Shown here piece by piece: positions 34,260-43,418 of a stretch of DNA of 64,000 nt (the first letter of the stretch is position 1; each line of letters opens with the position of its first letter). The stretch spans positions 72,686 to 136,685 of the forward strand of contig JBGUOH010000001.1 of assembly GCA_045117995.1 (NCBI GenBank), written 5' to 3'. The stretch is from RUG14515 sp045117995 (GTDB lineage: Bacteria; Bacillota_I; Bacilli_A; RFN20; CAG-826). The notes under the pieces are model-generated. The model saw only the letters and a list, made by a program, of their open reading frames with translations. It made no database searches and was not told where the DNA came from. Made by a program: the position numbers and the translations under genes.

Positions 34260-36269
34260 TTAAAGAGCAAACTCTTTATATGTAATCGTTCCTTCGATAT
34301 CCGTTCTTCTAATTTCGATATTGTATCTATTTAACGTAGCCACGACACTTTTAGAAGGATGACCGAATTTATTGTTCTTGCCACAAGAGACAATCGCTGT
34401 CTTTGGATGGATATAGTTAATGAATTCTTCACATGATGATGTGTCAGAGCCATGATGACCCACTTTTAAGATATCGCATGGGATTGATTCATAATCTTTG
34501 ATTATCTTCTTCTCTACCCAACTAGGAGCGTCCCCCATAATGACGAAGTTTTTATTAAGGATATGGAAAGAAAGCACTAAGGAGCGGTCGTTTTCTTCGT
34601 TACTCGTTGTTCCATATGTATTGTAGTTATTGAACGTTAGATGGCCAACACTAATTGGAAAAGATGAATAATAGTCGTAAACATGATCTACTCGATATTC
34701 TTTTTGTAAGTTTGCTAACGCTCCATAATGGTCATAGTCATAATGTGTAATAAACACACTATCGATTTTATAAATCCGTTTCTTTCTTAAATAAGGAATA
34801 AGATTGTTATTAGCGATATCGCTATAAGTTAATCCACCTGTATCAATTAAGATAACTTTATTATGTTCTCTAATTAAAGTGCAGTCACCTTGACCAACGT
34901 TAACGAAAGACACTTCATTTGTTAACCTATTATTTAGTGGAATAGCGTGTATCATCACTATACTAATCAGTCCAATAGACAAAGCCCTTTCTATTGGTCT
35001 AAAGCCAAGAGACAAATAATATAGATAAACAAGATAGATAAAATAATAAATTAAAAGAATGATCTCAGGTAATTCAGGTAGATACGGCCCAAATGATAAG
35101 CTCTTAATTCCGGTAATATATCCTCTTAACAAAAAGATAAATAGTCTATCAAAAGCGTACACAGGTACTCTAAAGAAGCAAAGTAAAGAAGTTACACCAA
35201 TCATCAAGAATAAAGGCGTCGATATTATCTGAAGAGGAAAGGCAAAGATTACCACTTTGTGGTAATAAGCAATTTCAAATGGAACAAAGAATAGGTATAT
35301 CGTTAGCGCTTTAAAGAAATAAGCCTGATATTTATTATCGATGTATATATCCTTAATTAAATAAGAAATTATAGGAATCATGAAACCCAGGATAAAACTA
35401 TCTTGATACGCTAAAAAGTGGTCAAATAATAAACACAAGATACCCGCAAAAGAGATAACTTCTAGATAGTTATATTTCTTTTTAAGTGGGTATTTATTTA
35501 TCCATTTTAATAGCAAAATGAAAACAACACGTATAACGCTGAATTTGGGTATCGTAAATACCATATAGATGGCCAATAGCGAAATGGTTATTAGTTCTCC
35601 ATGTTTATCCTTCAAAAATAAACCTAGTAGATAGTTTAATATTAGGGCAAATAAGCCAACATAAAGACCACTCGCGGATAAGAACCTTGATAGATGTAGA
35701 TTGCTTATCCTAGTGCTCGTTTCGCTCTCTTCTCCATCAGAAAAGAGAATTAATCCAACTATCGCTCTTTCTTCTTTATTAAAATGACTGAGAGCTTTAT
35801 TCCTTGCTTCGTTAATTCTTACAAAGTTATGCCACTTAACATTAATGCGTTTTGCGTTTAATGAATGAAAGACACCTTTGTTATTTAGATATTCCTTAAA
35901 ATCAAAGCCGGATTCTAAAGTCGCAAAGTCTAATTCTTCCTTTTTACCTTCTATAGAAAGGTAATCACCTAAATCATAGGTGTGACCTTTGGAATAAACA
36001 TAAAGCCTTTCTCCTCCACTGTTAAGGAGGAAGTAGTTCTCTTTCGCGGTATACACAAATCCCGAATAAGTTGTTTTGTTATAGGAGATATGTACAAAAG
36101 ATAGCCCAAAGCCTAGAACTACCCCTCCTAAAGAAATAAATAAAGGAATTAATTTAAACCTTTTATAAACAAAGAGGAGAAATAAGATGGTCACTATTAA
36201 AAGGATTAATAAAGACCTGGTAATAACGTTACCTAGATAAAAGCCAATAAAGAAAAGAAAGATGATCAC
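34260..36269 (-). CDS. comEC: DNA uptake channel protein ComEC/Rec2
   Basis: ComEC forms the membrane channel that brings single-stranded DNA into competent cells. The order is an N-terminal OB-like extracellular domain between helices (about 20-160), the competence domain with FLSASGLYVGLFAL and many helices (about 170-430), and a C-terminal metallo-beta-lactamase domain with VGQGDCTLIR, THYDYDHYG and KVGHHGSD. All key metal residues are kept, so it looks intact. Its ATG overlaps the comEA end by 4 bases. No pilus or comFA genes are in the window. Confidence 0.93.
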   Translation of the reverse strand: MIIFLFFIGFYLGNVITRSLLILLIVTILFLLFVYKRFKLIPLFISLGGVVLGFGLSFVHISYNKTTYSGFVYTAKENYFLLNSGGERLYVYSKGHTYDLGDYLSIEGKKEELDFATLESGFDFKEYLNNKGVFHSLNAKRINVKWHNFVRINEARNKALSHFNKEERAIVGLILFSDGEESETSTRISNLHLSRFLSASGLYVGLFALILNYLLGLFLKDKHGELITISLLAIYMVFTIPKFSVIRVVFILLLKWINKYPLKKKYNYLEVISFAGILCLLFDHFLAYQDSFILGFMIPIISYLIKDIYIDNKYQAYFFKALTIYLFFVPFEIAYYHKVVIFAFPLQIISTPLFLMIGVTSLLCFFRVPVYAFDRLFIFLLRGYITGIKSLSFGPYLPELPEIILLIYYFIYLVYLYYLSLGFRPIERALSIGLISIVMIHAIPLNNRLTNEVSFVNVGQGDCTLIREHNKVILIDTGGLTYSDIANNNLIPYLRKKRIYKIDSVFITHYDYDHYGALANLQKEYRVDHVYDYYSSFPISVGHLTFNNYNTYGTTSNEENDRSLVLSFHILNKNFVIMGDAPSWVEKKIIKDYESIPCDILKVGHHGSDTSSCEEFINYIHPKTAIVSCGKNNKFGHPSKSVVATLNRYNIEIRRTDIEGTITYKEFAL

Positions 36270-36811
36270 TGATGCAAGATAACGTAGTTACGAATCTTAT
36301 GATAGGTCGCGTTGCCAATTCCGTACACGTTCAATAAGTCCTCGACGGTATTAAAAATACCGTTTTCTGTACGATAGGAAACAATGGAACTAGCAATGGA
36401 TGTGGTAATACCATTAACGGACATTAAAGTAGAAGCATCATCTTGATTGATATTAACCTTACTGATTTCACTTTTGGAACAAATATCATTCTCATCAAAC
36501 TTACTAGCAATGTAATAAGTCGTGCCCGCTTTTAGTTTAGCGGTCTCATAGAACGCTAATTCGTCTGCGTTAGCGGTTGTTCCACCAGCGGCTTCCAATA
36601 AGTCATGCATGGTAATTCCATCGCTTAGAACGTACGTTCCAGCTTTGTAGACCTCACCTTCAATCGTGTACTTACTGCCGTTTTGGTTCGACACTTCGGT
36701 GATGTTATTGCTATTCGCTGTACCAACTGGATTTAAGTCTGGATCAATGACTAAAAAACCAATGATGACGATGAATGCAACAACAGTCACACCAATTAAA
36801 ACTTTTAACAT
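36266..36811 (-). CDS. comEA: DNA receptor ComEA
   Basis: ComEA is the membrane-anchored DNA-binding receptor for transformation. One N-terminal helix (about 3-25) is followed by an SLBB-like domain (IEGEVYKAGTYVLSDGIT) and a C-terminal double helix-hairpin-helix with VNGITTSIASSIV and VYGIGNATYHKIR. Length (181) is normal. The ribosome site AGGAGG forms one arm of the greA terminator hairpin, so translation is probably limited unless that hairpin opens. It is co-translated with comEC. Confidence 0.92.
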   Translation of the reverse strand: MLKVLIGVTVVAFIVIIGFLVIDPDLNPVGTANSNNITEVSNQNGSKYTIEGEVYKAGTYVLSDGITMHDLLEAAGGTTANADELAFYETAKLKAGTTYYIASKFDENDICSKSEISKVNINQDDASTLMSVNGITTSIASSIVSYRTENGIFNTVEDLLNVYGIGNATYHKIRNYVILHQ

Positions 36812-36845
36812 AAAAAAATAAACCTCCTACTTAATAAATAGGAGG
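36812..36845 (-). terminator. greA terminator that also hides the comEA ribosome site
   Basis: On the minus strand CCTCCTA, 9 bases, TAGGAGG, then TTTATTTTTTT and the comEA ATG. The second arm is the comEA Shine-Dalgarno. Confidence 0.8.
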
Positions 36846-36883
36846 CTAAATTGATTTTTTTCCTAAAATTTTGAAAATTTCTT

Positions 36884-37357
36884 TTATTTTACTTCAATTT
36901 TTAAGATTTCAACCTTGTAAGTCTTGATGGCTTTGACTTCGATGATGTCACCAGCGCTCTTACCGGTTAAGGCTTCACCTAATGGGCAGGAGTTGGAAAT
37001 CTTGCCGTTAACTGGGTCAGATTCAACTGTACCAACAATCATGTATGAAGCTTCTTTATTGTTTTCTAAAAAACGGATTGTGACGGTAGAACCTAAACCG
37101 ACTTTCTTAGAATTGGTTTTGCTTTCTTCGATAATTTCAGCATTCGCTAAAATGTTTTCAATTTCTTTAATACGACCTTCGACTTCAGCTTGTTTGCCTC
37201 TTGCAGCGTCGTAGTCAGCGTTTTCAGATAAGTCGCCTTGAGCACGAGCTTCGGCTAATTGTCTCTTAACTTCTTCACGAGCTTCATCGACTAAATACTT
37301 TAATTCATCTTGTAATTTTTTATAACCAGCTTTGGTAAGTTTTTGTTTGTCTGCCAT
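36884..37357 (-). CDS. greA: Transcription elongation factor GreA
   Basis: GreA rescues backtracked RNA polymerase by stimulating transcript cleavage. The coiled coil (1-75) has the tip DLSENADYDAAR with the catalytic acidic residues. The C-terminal FKBP-like domain includes GLGSTVTI and GKISNSCPLGEALTGKSAG. At 157 residues it is complete. GAGGTAA precedes the ATG, and the promoter region contains a strong inverted repeat at 37379-37399. Confidence 0.96.
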   Translation of the reverse strand: MADKQKLTKAGYKKLQDELKYLVDEAREEVKRQLAEARAQGDLSENADYDAARGKQAEVEGRIKEIENILANAEIIEESKTNSKKVGLGSTVTIRFLENNKEASYMIVGTVESDPVNGKISNSCPLGEALTGKSAGDIIEVKAIKTYKVEILKIEVK

Positions 37358-37378
37358 ATAATTACCTCATTTCTGCAA

Positions 37379-37399
37379 GCGATATTATATCAATATCGC
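37379..37399. promoter_or_regulatory. Inverted repeat over the greA -10 region
   Basis: On the minus strand GCGATATT, 5 bases, AATATCGC is a perfect 8-bp inverted repeat that covers TATAAT (37384-37389). It looks like a repressor operator or a 5'-end hairpin. The -35 (TAGCAT at 17 bases) is poor. Confidence 0.6.
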
Positions 37400-37422
37400 A
37401 TAAATAATGCTATGTTTTTATT

Positions 37423-37704
37423 TTATTTATCAGATTGCTTCAATTCTTGGATTTTTGGATCGTCTTGCCAAGCATTAAAAACTTCTTCAACTTCTTCGTA
37501 TTCTTCGTCATCTTCAATTGGGCTTAAATCACCATCTTCGGTGTAGCGCATGACGACGACTTCTTCGTCTTTATCTTCGGTATCATAGAAGAAAACATAT
37601 GATGTGTTTCTTTCTTCGTTTTCATAGGTGAAAAGGATTTGCATTAAGTGTTCTTTACCTTCGTTATCGGTAACAATCATTTGCTTTTCGTTTTTGATTT
37701 CCAT
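37423..37704 (-). CDS. DUF1292 protein (YrzB-like)
   Basis: This acidic, soluble protein of 93 residues belongs to DUF1292, whose function is unknown. The family pattern is visible: IVTDNEGKEH, ILFTYE near 28, YVFFYD and a long acidic tail (DGDLSPIEDDEEYEEVEEVF). ATG 37704 has AAAGGAAA upstream; the earlier frame start at 37749 would invade ruvX. The ruvX-DUF1292 pair after alaS is conserved in Bacilli. Confidence 0.85.
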   Translation of the reverse strand: MEIKNEKQMIVTDNEGKEHLMQILFTYENEERNTSYVFFYDTEDKDEEVVVMRYTEDGDLSPIEDDEEYEEVEEVFNAWQDDPKIQELKQSDK

Positions 37705-37706
37705 AA

Positions 37707-38132
37707 TTAGTTTCCTTTCATTCGTAAATATGTATCCAAAATGACACAAGCGGCAATCTTATCAACATTGTCTTTTCTTTGTTGATGATTCATTCCTCTA
37801 TCGGAGATGAAATTGTTCGCTGTAACACTTGATAATCTCTCGTCCATTGTATCGATATTTAATGATGGTTTTTCTTTCTTTAAATCATCGATAAAACGTA
37901 AAACGTTTTGGCTCATCTCACTTTGTTCGCCAGAAAGATGAAGAGGCATACCAATCACGATATCATTAATCATCATCTTTTCAGTAAGTTCAACGACGTG
38001 CTTTCTAGCGACGATATATTGGTTTCTATCGAAGCGGAATGTCTCTAAACCGTGCACAAAACCGAGAGCGTCATTATAGGCTACTCCGAGTGTTTTTGTT
38101 CCTAAATCTAAAGCGAGATATTTTTTTACCAC
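37707..38132 (-). CDS. ruvX: Holliday junction resolvase-like protein RuvX/YqgF
   Basis: RuvX/YqgF is an RNase H-fold nuclease involved in 16S rRNA 5' processing and perhaps recombination. ALDLGTKTLGVA carries the first catalytic Asp, VIGMPLHLSG the middle motif, and MDERLSSV the next acidic residue. At 141 residues it is normal. The start is GTG at 38132, with no ribosome site; TAATAT ends 6 bases before it inside a 14-base palindrome. The DUF1292 gene starts 2 bases after its stop. Confidence 0.92.
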   Translation of the reverse strand: MVKKYLALDLGTKTLGVAYNDALGFVHGLETFRFDRNQYIVARKHVVELTEKMMINDIVIGMPLHLSGEQSEMSQNVLRFIDDLKKEKPSLNIDTMDERLSSVTANNFISDRGMNHQQRKDNVDKIAACVILDTYLRMKGN

Positions 38133-38146
38133 GTTAATATATTAAC
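38133..38146 (-). promoter_or_regulatory. ruvX: Palindromic leaderless promoter of ruvX
   Basis: The perfect palindrome GTTAATATATTAAC contains -10 TAATAT (38139-38144). The GTG follows directly. The identical palindrome sits at the same place before the gene at 45338. Confidence 0.6.
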
Positions 38147-38172
38147 AAGTTATAAAAATTAACGTTAGATAA

Positions 38173-38724
38173 TTATTTATAAAGTTTAGTTTCTATGGTT
38201 GTTGTGGTGATACGGAAAGTGACTTCTTTCCTCACAAAAATAGCAAATAAATCGTAAACTCTGTCGTTGACAGTTTGCATCTCGTAATCGTATGGATCAT
38301 TCGTGTAAATCACCTTGATTGTGAGAAGACTATCTTTTAAGAATAAGCCATCAAATTTATGAGAGAATGAACTATTCTTTAACGACATATCGGAAGTAAA
38401 AATTAAGTTGAAGTTTTCAAAGCGACTTTCTCCGATGTTGTCTAAATATTCTATCATGCCAGTGTAGTCTTCACTGTCCGCATTTTTCTTGGCTTTTAGT
38501 TGATTTTTAAACTCTTCTTTTTCTTCATAAGAAGCAAAGGACATACCAATATTAGAACTTGTGGAATCAATGAGTTTACTCTTTGAAGAAATATATTCTG
38601 GAGTTTGGTAAAACTCCTCTAAAACCTTGTCATCTTTATCAATAACAACGACAGAAGAGGAAGCGTTATTCGCGCACCCAGTAATAAGTAACAACGATGT
38701 TAACAAAGTTACAATCTTTTTCAT
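38173..38724 (-). CDS. Hypothetical lipoprotein, paralogue 2, 183 aa
   Basis: The function is not recognised. The signal peptide ends in lipobox ITGC (about 14-17). The mature domain shares with the gene just upstream the block FNLIFTSDMSLKNSSFSHKF followed by DGLFLK, where the paralogue has KNLFMTAELSVGSSAFSHTF and DGVYLK. So they arose by tandem duplication. The two genes overlap by one base (TAATG). It sits between alaS and ruvX, interrupting an otherwise conserved Bacilli order. Confidence 0.72.
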   Translation of the reverse strand: MKKIVTLLTSLLLITGCANNASSSVVVIDKDDKVLEEFYQTPEYISSKSKLIDSTSSNIGMSFASYEEKEEFKNQLKAKKNADSEDYTGMIEYLDNIGESRFENFNLIFTSDMSLKNSSFSHKFDGLFLKDSLLTIKVIYTNDPYDYEMQTVNDRVYDLFAIFVRKEVTFRITTTTIETKLYK

Positions 38725-39353
38725 TAATCTAATTCTATAACCATCGGTTGTGGTTTAGTAGCCTTATCGATAATTAATTGATACGAAGTGAAGCTAATAT
38801 CCTTATTTAGCCAAAAATATCCACATTCAAAGAACACTTGCATATCCACGCTCATGCCATCTGGAAGGGAATCCATACCACTCCTAATAGCGTGTAGATA
38901 CAAAGTATTGTTTTTAAGATAAACACCATCAAAGGTATGAGAAAAGGCACTGCTACCAACAGATAATTCCGCGGTCATAAAGAGGTTTTTCTCATTAAAG
39001 CTCTCCTCTTTAACAGCGTCAAAAAACTTAATGGTTTCTGAGTAATTGCCGTATTCTTCTTTAGTTTTTAGTTGGTCGGCAAAGGTTTGAAAATCACTGT
39101 AGCTATCAAAGAAAAGTTTGTTATTTTCTCCTGAAATATCTAAAACACTTTGTCCTGATCTAATCTTATTAATTTGTACATCAAGTTTGTCAGCGTAACT
39201 AAAATTATATGCATCTAAATTAGGAGTTGGATTAGGTTCCAAACAACTACAATAAGTCGTGCGTTTTCCTTTTACGGAAGTGCCGTCACGGGCGCCATTA
39301 GCGCAGCTACATAAACTAAGTAATGCAATGGCTAAACAAATGATTTTCTTCAT
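38724..39353 (-). CDS. Hypothetical lipoprotein, paralogue 1, 209 aa
   Basis: The function is not recognised. The signal peptide has lipobox LCSC (about 14-17), and a second Cys pair (TYCSC) follows at about 33-36. The domain from about 55 on is paralogous to the next gene (see SSAFSHTFDG). GAGAGGTGA gives a good ribosome site. An intrinsic terminator separates it from alaS, so it may need its own promoter in the 90-base gap; I do not see a clear one. Confidence 0.72.
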   Translation of the reverse strand: MKKIICLAIALLSLCSCANGARDGTSVKGKRTTYCSCLEPNPTPNLDAYNFSYADKLDVQINKIRSGQSVLDISGENNKLFFDSYSDFQTFADQLKTKEEYGNYSETIKFFDAVKEESFNEKNLFMTAELSVGSSAFSHTFDGVYLKNNTLYLHAIRSGMDSLPDGMSVDMQVFFECGYFWLNKDISFTSYQLIIDKATKPQPMVIELD

Positions 39354-39403
39354 ATCTTTTCACCTCTCACTAATTAAGACGATAGTAATTGTGAAAACCG
39401 CTA

Positions 39404-39436
39404 AAAATAAAACTGGATGTTTTGTAACACCCAGTC
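39404..39436 (-). terminator. alaS: Intrinsic terminator of alaS
   Basis: On the minus strand ACTGGGTGTT, 4 bases, AACATCCAGT, then TTTATTTTT. Confidence 0.8.
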
Positions 39437-39443
39437 TTAATAG

Positions 39444-42038
39444 TTATTTAATGAGAAGTTTTCTAGCTTCGTCAATCTTTGCGATATCTCTACCAGCACC
39501 TGAGGCTAAGTCTGGACGACCACCACCAGAGCCACCGAGTAAGGAAGCAATATCTTTAACTAACTTACCAGCGAGATAACCTTTATCGTTCGCGACTTTA
39601 GAAGCGCCAACGACAACTGGATAACCACCATTCTCTTCACCGACTAAAGCGATGAGGTAATTATCTTTATTAGCCTTAAGGCTATCAATAATCTTTAATA
39701 AAGAATCACGCTTTTGATCTTTCAAATATTTGAATAAGACCACTAAGCCATCTTGTTCCACGAATTCATTAGCGAGGTTGCCACTTGTGGCGTTCGCTAA
39801 TCTTTGTTTCAAGGTTTCAGCTTCTTTACGATAACCGTCTTTTTCCGCTTGTAAGCCTTTAATCTTGGTTGGAACATCATAGATGGAACCAATGCCTAAT
39901 AAGTCACGGCTTTGAGCTAAGACATTTTCTCTCTTCTTTAAGAGTTCATAAGCACCGAAAGAGGTTCTCGCTTGAATTCTTCTAATACCTGCGGCAACGG
40001 ATTCTTCATATTCAATGACGAAGACACCGATATCGCTGGTGTTAGTAACGTGGGTACCACCACAGAATTCTTTAGAGACATCACCAAAGGTGACAACTCT
40101 GACTGTATCGCCATATTTATCATCAAATAAGGCTTTAGCGCCCATCTTTTTAGCTTCTTCGATTGGAAGGACAAATGTTTCTTCTTTAATCGCTTGGGCG
40201 ATGTATTGGTTAACTTTTCTTTCAACTTCCGCGATTTGCTCTGGGCTCATCTTTTGGAAGTGATTGAAGTCAAAGTGAGAATATTCTTCATTCACATAGG
40301 AACCATGTTGAGCGATATGGTCACCTAAGACTTCAGTTAAAGCTTGTTGTAATAAGTGGACTGATGAGTGATTTCTAGCGATTAAAGTACGACGGAATTC
40401 ATCAATCTTCGCTGTGACTTTGTCACCAACTTTCACTTCACCGAACATCACTTTCACGGAATGTAAGTGTTGTTTATTAGGCGCTTTGATGACATTAGTG
40501 ACTTTCATGGAAACATTGTTATTTTCAATAACACCTGTATCCGCGACTTGACCACCACTTTCAGCGTAGAAGTTTGTTTCATCTAAGATAATTTCGCCTT
40601 CATCGTCTAAAGAATCGACTTTGTTGCCATCTTTGAAGCAGGCCACAACTGTGGCTTCAATTGGTGCACTACCATAGTTGAATTTAGAAGCGACTTTGCA
40701 GTTCATTAAATCAATCGCTTGCTTGTTCATGGATTGTTGGTCACCACGCGCGGTTCTCGCTCTTTCTCTTTGCTCTTTCATGAGCTTTTCGAATTCTTCA
40801 AGATCCACTTTGATGCCTTGTTCTTCACAAATTTCGATTGTCAATTCTTTTGGGAAACCAAATGTATCATAGAGTTTGAAGACATCAGCACCACTGACGG
40901 CTTTGTTATCTTTGATAAGTTTCATTAATAAGGCTTCGCCATTTGTTAAAGTCTTAATGAACTTTTCTTCTTCAGCTTTGACAATCTTAGCGACGAATTC
41001 TTGTTTATTTAATAAATAAGGATAATAGTCTTGCATGTTGTTAGCAACGACACTAACGAGTTCAAATAAGAATGGTTTTTCCATGCCTAAGACTTTGCCA
41101 TAACGGACCGCTCTTCTGAGTAATCTACGTAAAACGTAGCCTCTACCTTCATTAGAGAATGATTCACCATCCGCTAAAGCGAAGGTAATTGTTCTAATGT
41201 GGTCAGCGATAACTCTAAAGGCACGCATGTTATCAGCGTACTTCTTACCACTGATTTGCTCAGTCTTTTGAATCATTGGCCAGAATAAGTCTGTTTCGTA
41301 GCAGGTATCTGTACCTTGGATAACAGTAACGAATCTTTCTAAGCCCGCACCGGTATCGATGTTCTTACTCGGTAATTCTTTATATTCACTTCTCTTTTTA
41401 CCAATTTCACTGTTAAATTGAGAGAAGACGATATTCCAAATTTCGACGAATCTGAAGTTTGGTAAATCTTCAATTAAAAGTTTTAGGCCAACACCTTCTG
41501 GATCAAACTTTTCACCTCTATCGAAGTGAATTTCTGTATCAGGACCACATGGACCTTCACCGATTTCCCAGAAGTTATCTTCTTTAATAATTAAATGGTC
41601 TTCAGGCACACCAGCATCCATCCAGCATTTCTTTGTTTCTAAATCATCTGGGTGATAGGTGACATAAAGTTTTTCCTTTGGAAAATTAAACCATTTTTCA
41701 CTGGTGAGCATTTCCCAAGCCCATGGAATGACTTCTTTTCTAAAGTAGTCACCAATGGAGAAGTTACCTAACATTTCAAAGAAAGTTAAGTGAGTGGCGT
41801 CACCAACGTTTTCGATGTCGTTTGTTCTAATACATTTTTGGGCGTTGGTAATTCTTCTACTGACTGGGATTTCACTACCATCAAAATATTTCTTTAAGGC
41901 CGCAACACCAGCGTTGATCCATAACAAAGTTGGGTCGTTCTTTGGAATTAAAGAAGAACCTGGCTCGATATGGTGACCTTTGCTGGCGAAGAAGTCTAAC
42001 CACATTCTACGAATGTCTTTGGATTGCATGTACTTCAT
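39444..42038 (-). CDS. alaS: Alanyl-tRNA synthetase
   Basis: AlaS charges tRNA-Ala. The class II core includes WINAGVAALKKYFDG, RITNAQKCIRTNDIENVG and TFFEMLGNFSIGDYF. The editing domain has RNHSSVHLL and the metal CGGTHV. The C-terminal DHHA1-like region ends in GGSGGGRPDLASGAG. All signatures are kept in 864 residues. GGAGG precedes the ATG at 42038. Expression is controlled by a T-box leader at 42049-42290, which senses uncharged tRNA. Confidence 0.97.
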   Translation of the reverse strand: MKYMQSKDIRRMWLDFFASKGHHIEPGSSLIPKNDPTLLWINAGVAALKKYFDGSEIPVSRRITNAQKCIRTNDIENVGDATHLTFFEMLGNFSIGDYFRKEVIPWAWEMLTSEKWFNFPKEKLYVTYHPDDLETKKCWMDAGVPEDHLIIKEDNFWEIGEGPCGPDTEIHFDRGEKFDPEGVGLKLLIEDLPNFRFVEIWNIVFSQFNSEIGKKRSEYKELPSKNIDTGAGLERFVTVIQGTDTCYETDLFWPMIQKTEQISGKKYADNMRAFRVIADHIRTITFALADGESFSNEGRGYVLRRLLRRAVRYGKVLGMEKPFLFELVSVVANNMQDYYPYLLNKQEFVAKIVKAEEEKFIKTLTNGEALLMKLIKDNKAVSGADVFKLYDTFGFPKELTIEICEEQGIKVDLEEFEKLMKEQRERARTARGDQQSMNKQAIDLMNCKVASKFNYGSAPIEATVVACFKDGNKVDSLDDEGEIILDETNFYAESGGQVADTGVIENNNVSMKVTNVIKAPNKQHLHSVKVMFGEVKVGDKVTAKIDEFRRTLIARNHSSVHLLQQALTEVLGDHIAQHGSYVNEEYSHFDFNHFQKMSPEQIAEVERKVNQYIAQAIKEETFVLPIEEAKKMGAKALFDDKYGDTVRVVTFGDVSKEFCGGTHVTNTSDIGVFVIEYEESVAAGIRRIQARTSFGAYELLKKRENVLAQSRDLLGIGSIYDVPTKIKGLQAEKDGYRKEAETLKQRLANATSGNLANEFVEQDGLVVLFKYLKDQKRDSLLKIIDSLKANKDNYLIALVGEENGGYPVVVGASKVANDKGYLAGKLVKDIASLLGGSGGGRPDLASGAGRDIAKIDEARKLLIK

Positions 42039-42048
42039 AGTTATACCT

Positions 42049-42290
42049 CCAAAAAATAAAAAGTACCTCTTCTAAGGAACGGATTTCTCCGCGGTACCAT
42101 CCTTATTCTCTCAATAATGTTGAGAGCACTTATTTAAGAATAAATCGTTATTCTAACGTCGGCATTACCCGAATCTTCGGAAGTGGCTTTCCATTACGCT
42201 CCTGTATCCTTTTCACCACTAGATACTCGCTACTAGGTTAATAGATGGATTGGCTTCCTGCTTTGCGACATTAATTTATCATAAACTAAT
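42049..42290 (-). promoter_or_regulatory. T-box riboswitch leader of alaS
   Basis: On the minus strand the hallmark T-box AAGGATGGTACCGCGGA lies at about 42085-42101. It is followed by a competing hairpin (GTACC with GGTAC) and TTTTTATTTTTT just before the alaS ribosome site. Upstream hairpins include CTCTCAA/TTGAGAG, CGTTA/TAACG and CCGAA/TTCGG. GCC in AATGCCGAC is a possible alanine specifier codon. The T-box identity is firm; the stem I fold and specifier are tentative. Confidence 0.88.
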
Positions 42291-42304
42291 GATAAAAACT
42301 ATAA

Positions 42305-43417
42305 CTATTTGATAACTTTATCAATTAAGCCACCACCGAGACAAATATCTCCGTCATAAATGACAGCGGCTTGACCTGGTGTGACCGCTTTAATTGGCTC
42401 CACAAATGTTAAAGTAATTTGATCATCGTTAATATCCGAAATAATGACTGGATTATCGGCTTGACGATACCTAAATTTAGCGTTTAATCTTTGATTAATT
42501 TCTGGCTTCTTACTAATCCAGTTTAAATTAGTGACTGTGCAGCTTCTGGAATATAAATAACTGCTTTCATCGCCACTAGCGACATAGACAATATTCTTTT
42601 TGATGTCTTTATCAACGACAAACCAGCCTTTAGCTTCTTCGCCGTGGATGCCACCGATACCTAAGCCTTTTCTTTGACCGATTGTGTAATACATCGCGCC
42701 TTCGTGCTCACCGATTTTGCGGTTGCGTTCGATATCAACGATGTCACCTTTTTGAGCTGGGATGTAGTTCTTTAAGAAGTCTTTAAAGTTTCTTTCACCA
42801 ATAAAGCAGATACCAGTGCTATCTTTTTTGTCCATAACTGATTCTAAATCGAGTTCATGGGCAATTCTTCTAACTTCTGGTTTATCAATATCCCCTAATG
42901 GGAATAAGCAGAAAGATAATTGTTCTTGGCTGATTTGACTTAAGAAGTATGTTTGATCTTTGTTTTTATCAAAACTCTTAAGCAAATACGCTACACCATC
43001 TTTATCAATACGCTTCGCGTAATGGCCCATGGCAATGGCATCATAGCCATGTTCTTTAGCGTACTTTAAGAATGGTCCAAATTTGATATATTTGTTGCAG
43101 AAAATGTCTGGATTAGGAGTTCTACCACATTCATATTCTTTGATGAGATAAGTGAAAACGTTATCCCAGTACTCTTTGATATAATCAATTCTTAATAATT
43201 TGATGCCTAATTTATCGGCAACTTTTTGGGCGTCATCATAGTCTTTTTCTTGTGGGCATTGGTCGTTGTTGATTGTGGGATTACCAAGGTAGTCACCATT
43301 GGCTAAAGCATCCCAGTTACGCATAAAGCAACCGGTTACTTCATGACCCGCTTTTAAAAGGAGATAAGCGGAGACCGCACTATCAACACCACCAGAAAGA
43401 CCTAATAACACCTTCAT
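42305..43417 (-). CDS. mnmA: tRNA-specific 2-thiouridylase MnmA
   Basis: MnmA thiolates U34 of tRNA-Lys, -Glu and -Gln. The PP-loop GLSGGVDSAV is at the N-terminus, and the downstream Cys motifs lie in GRTPNPDIFCN and STGICFIGERNF. The C-terminal beta barrel ends near VKPGQ-like AVTPGQAAVIYDG. ATG 43417 gives 370 residues, with GAGGAA upstream inside dtd. It follows dtd in a pdp-dtd-mnmA unit. Confidence 0.95.
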   Translation of the reverse strand: MKVLLGLSGGVDSAVSAYLLLKAGHEVTGCFMRNWDALANGDYLGNPTINNDQCPQEKDYDDAQKVADKLGIKLLRIDYIKEYWDNVFTYLIKEYECGRTPNPDIFCNKYIKFGPFLKYAKEHGYDAIAMGHYAKRIDKDGVAYLLKSFDKNKDQTYFLSQISQEQLSFCLFPLGDIDKPEVRRIAHELDLESVMDKKDSTGICFIGERNFKDFLKNYIPAQKGDIVDIERNRKIGEHEGAMYYTIGQRKGLGIGGIHGEEAKGWFVVDKDIKKNIVYVASGDESSYLYSRSCTVTNLNWISKKPEINQRLNAKFRYRQADNPVIISDINDDQITLTFVEPIKAVTPGQAAVIYDGDICLGGGLIDKVIK

Positions 43418-43418
43418 A

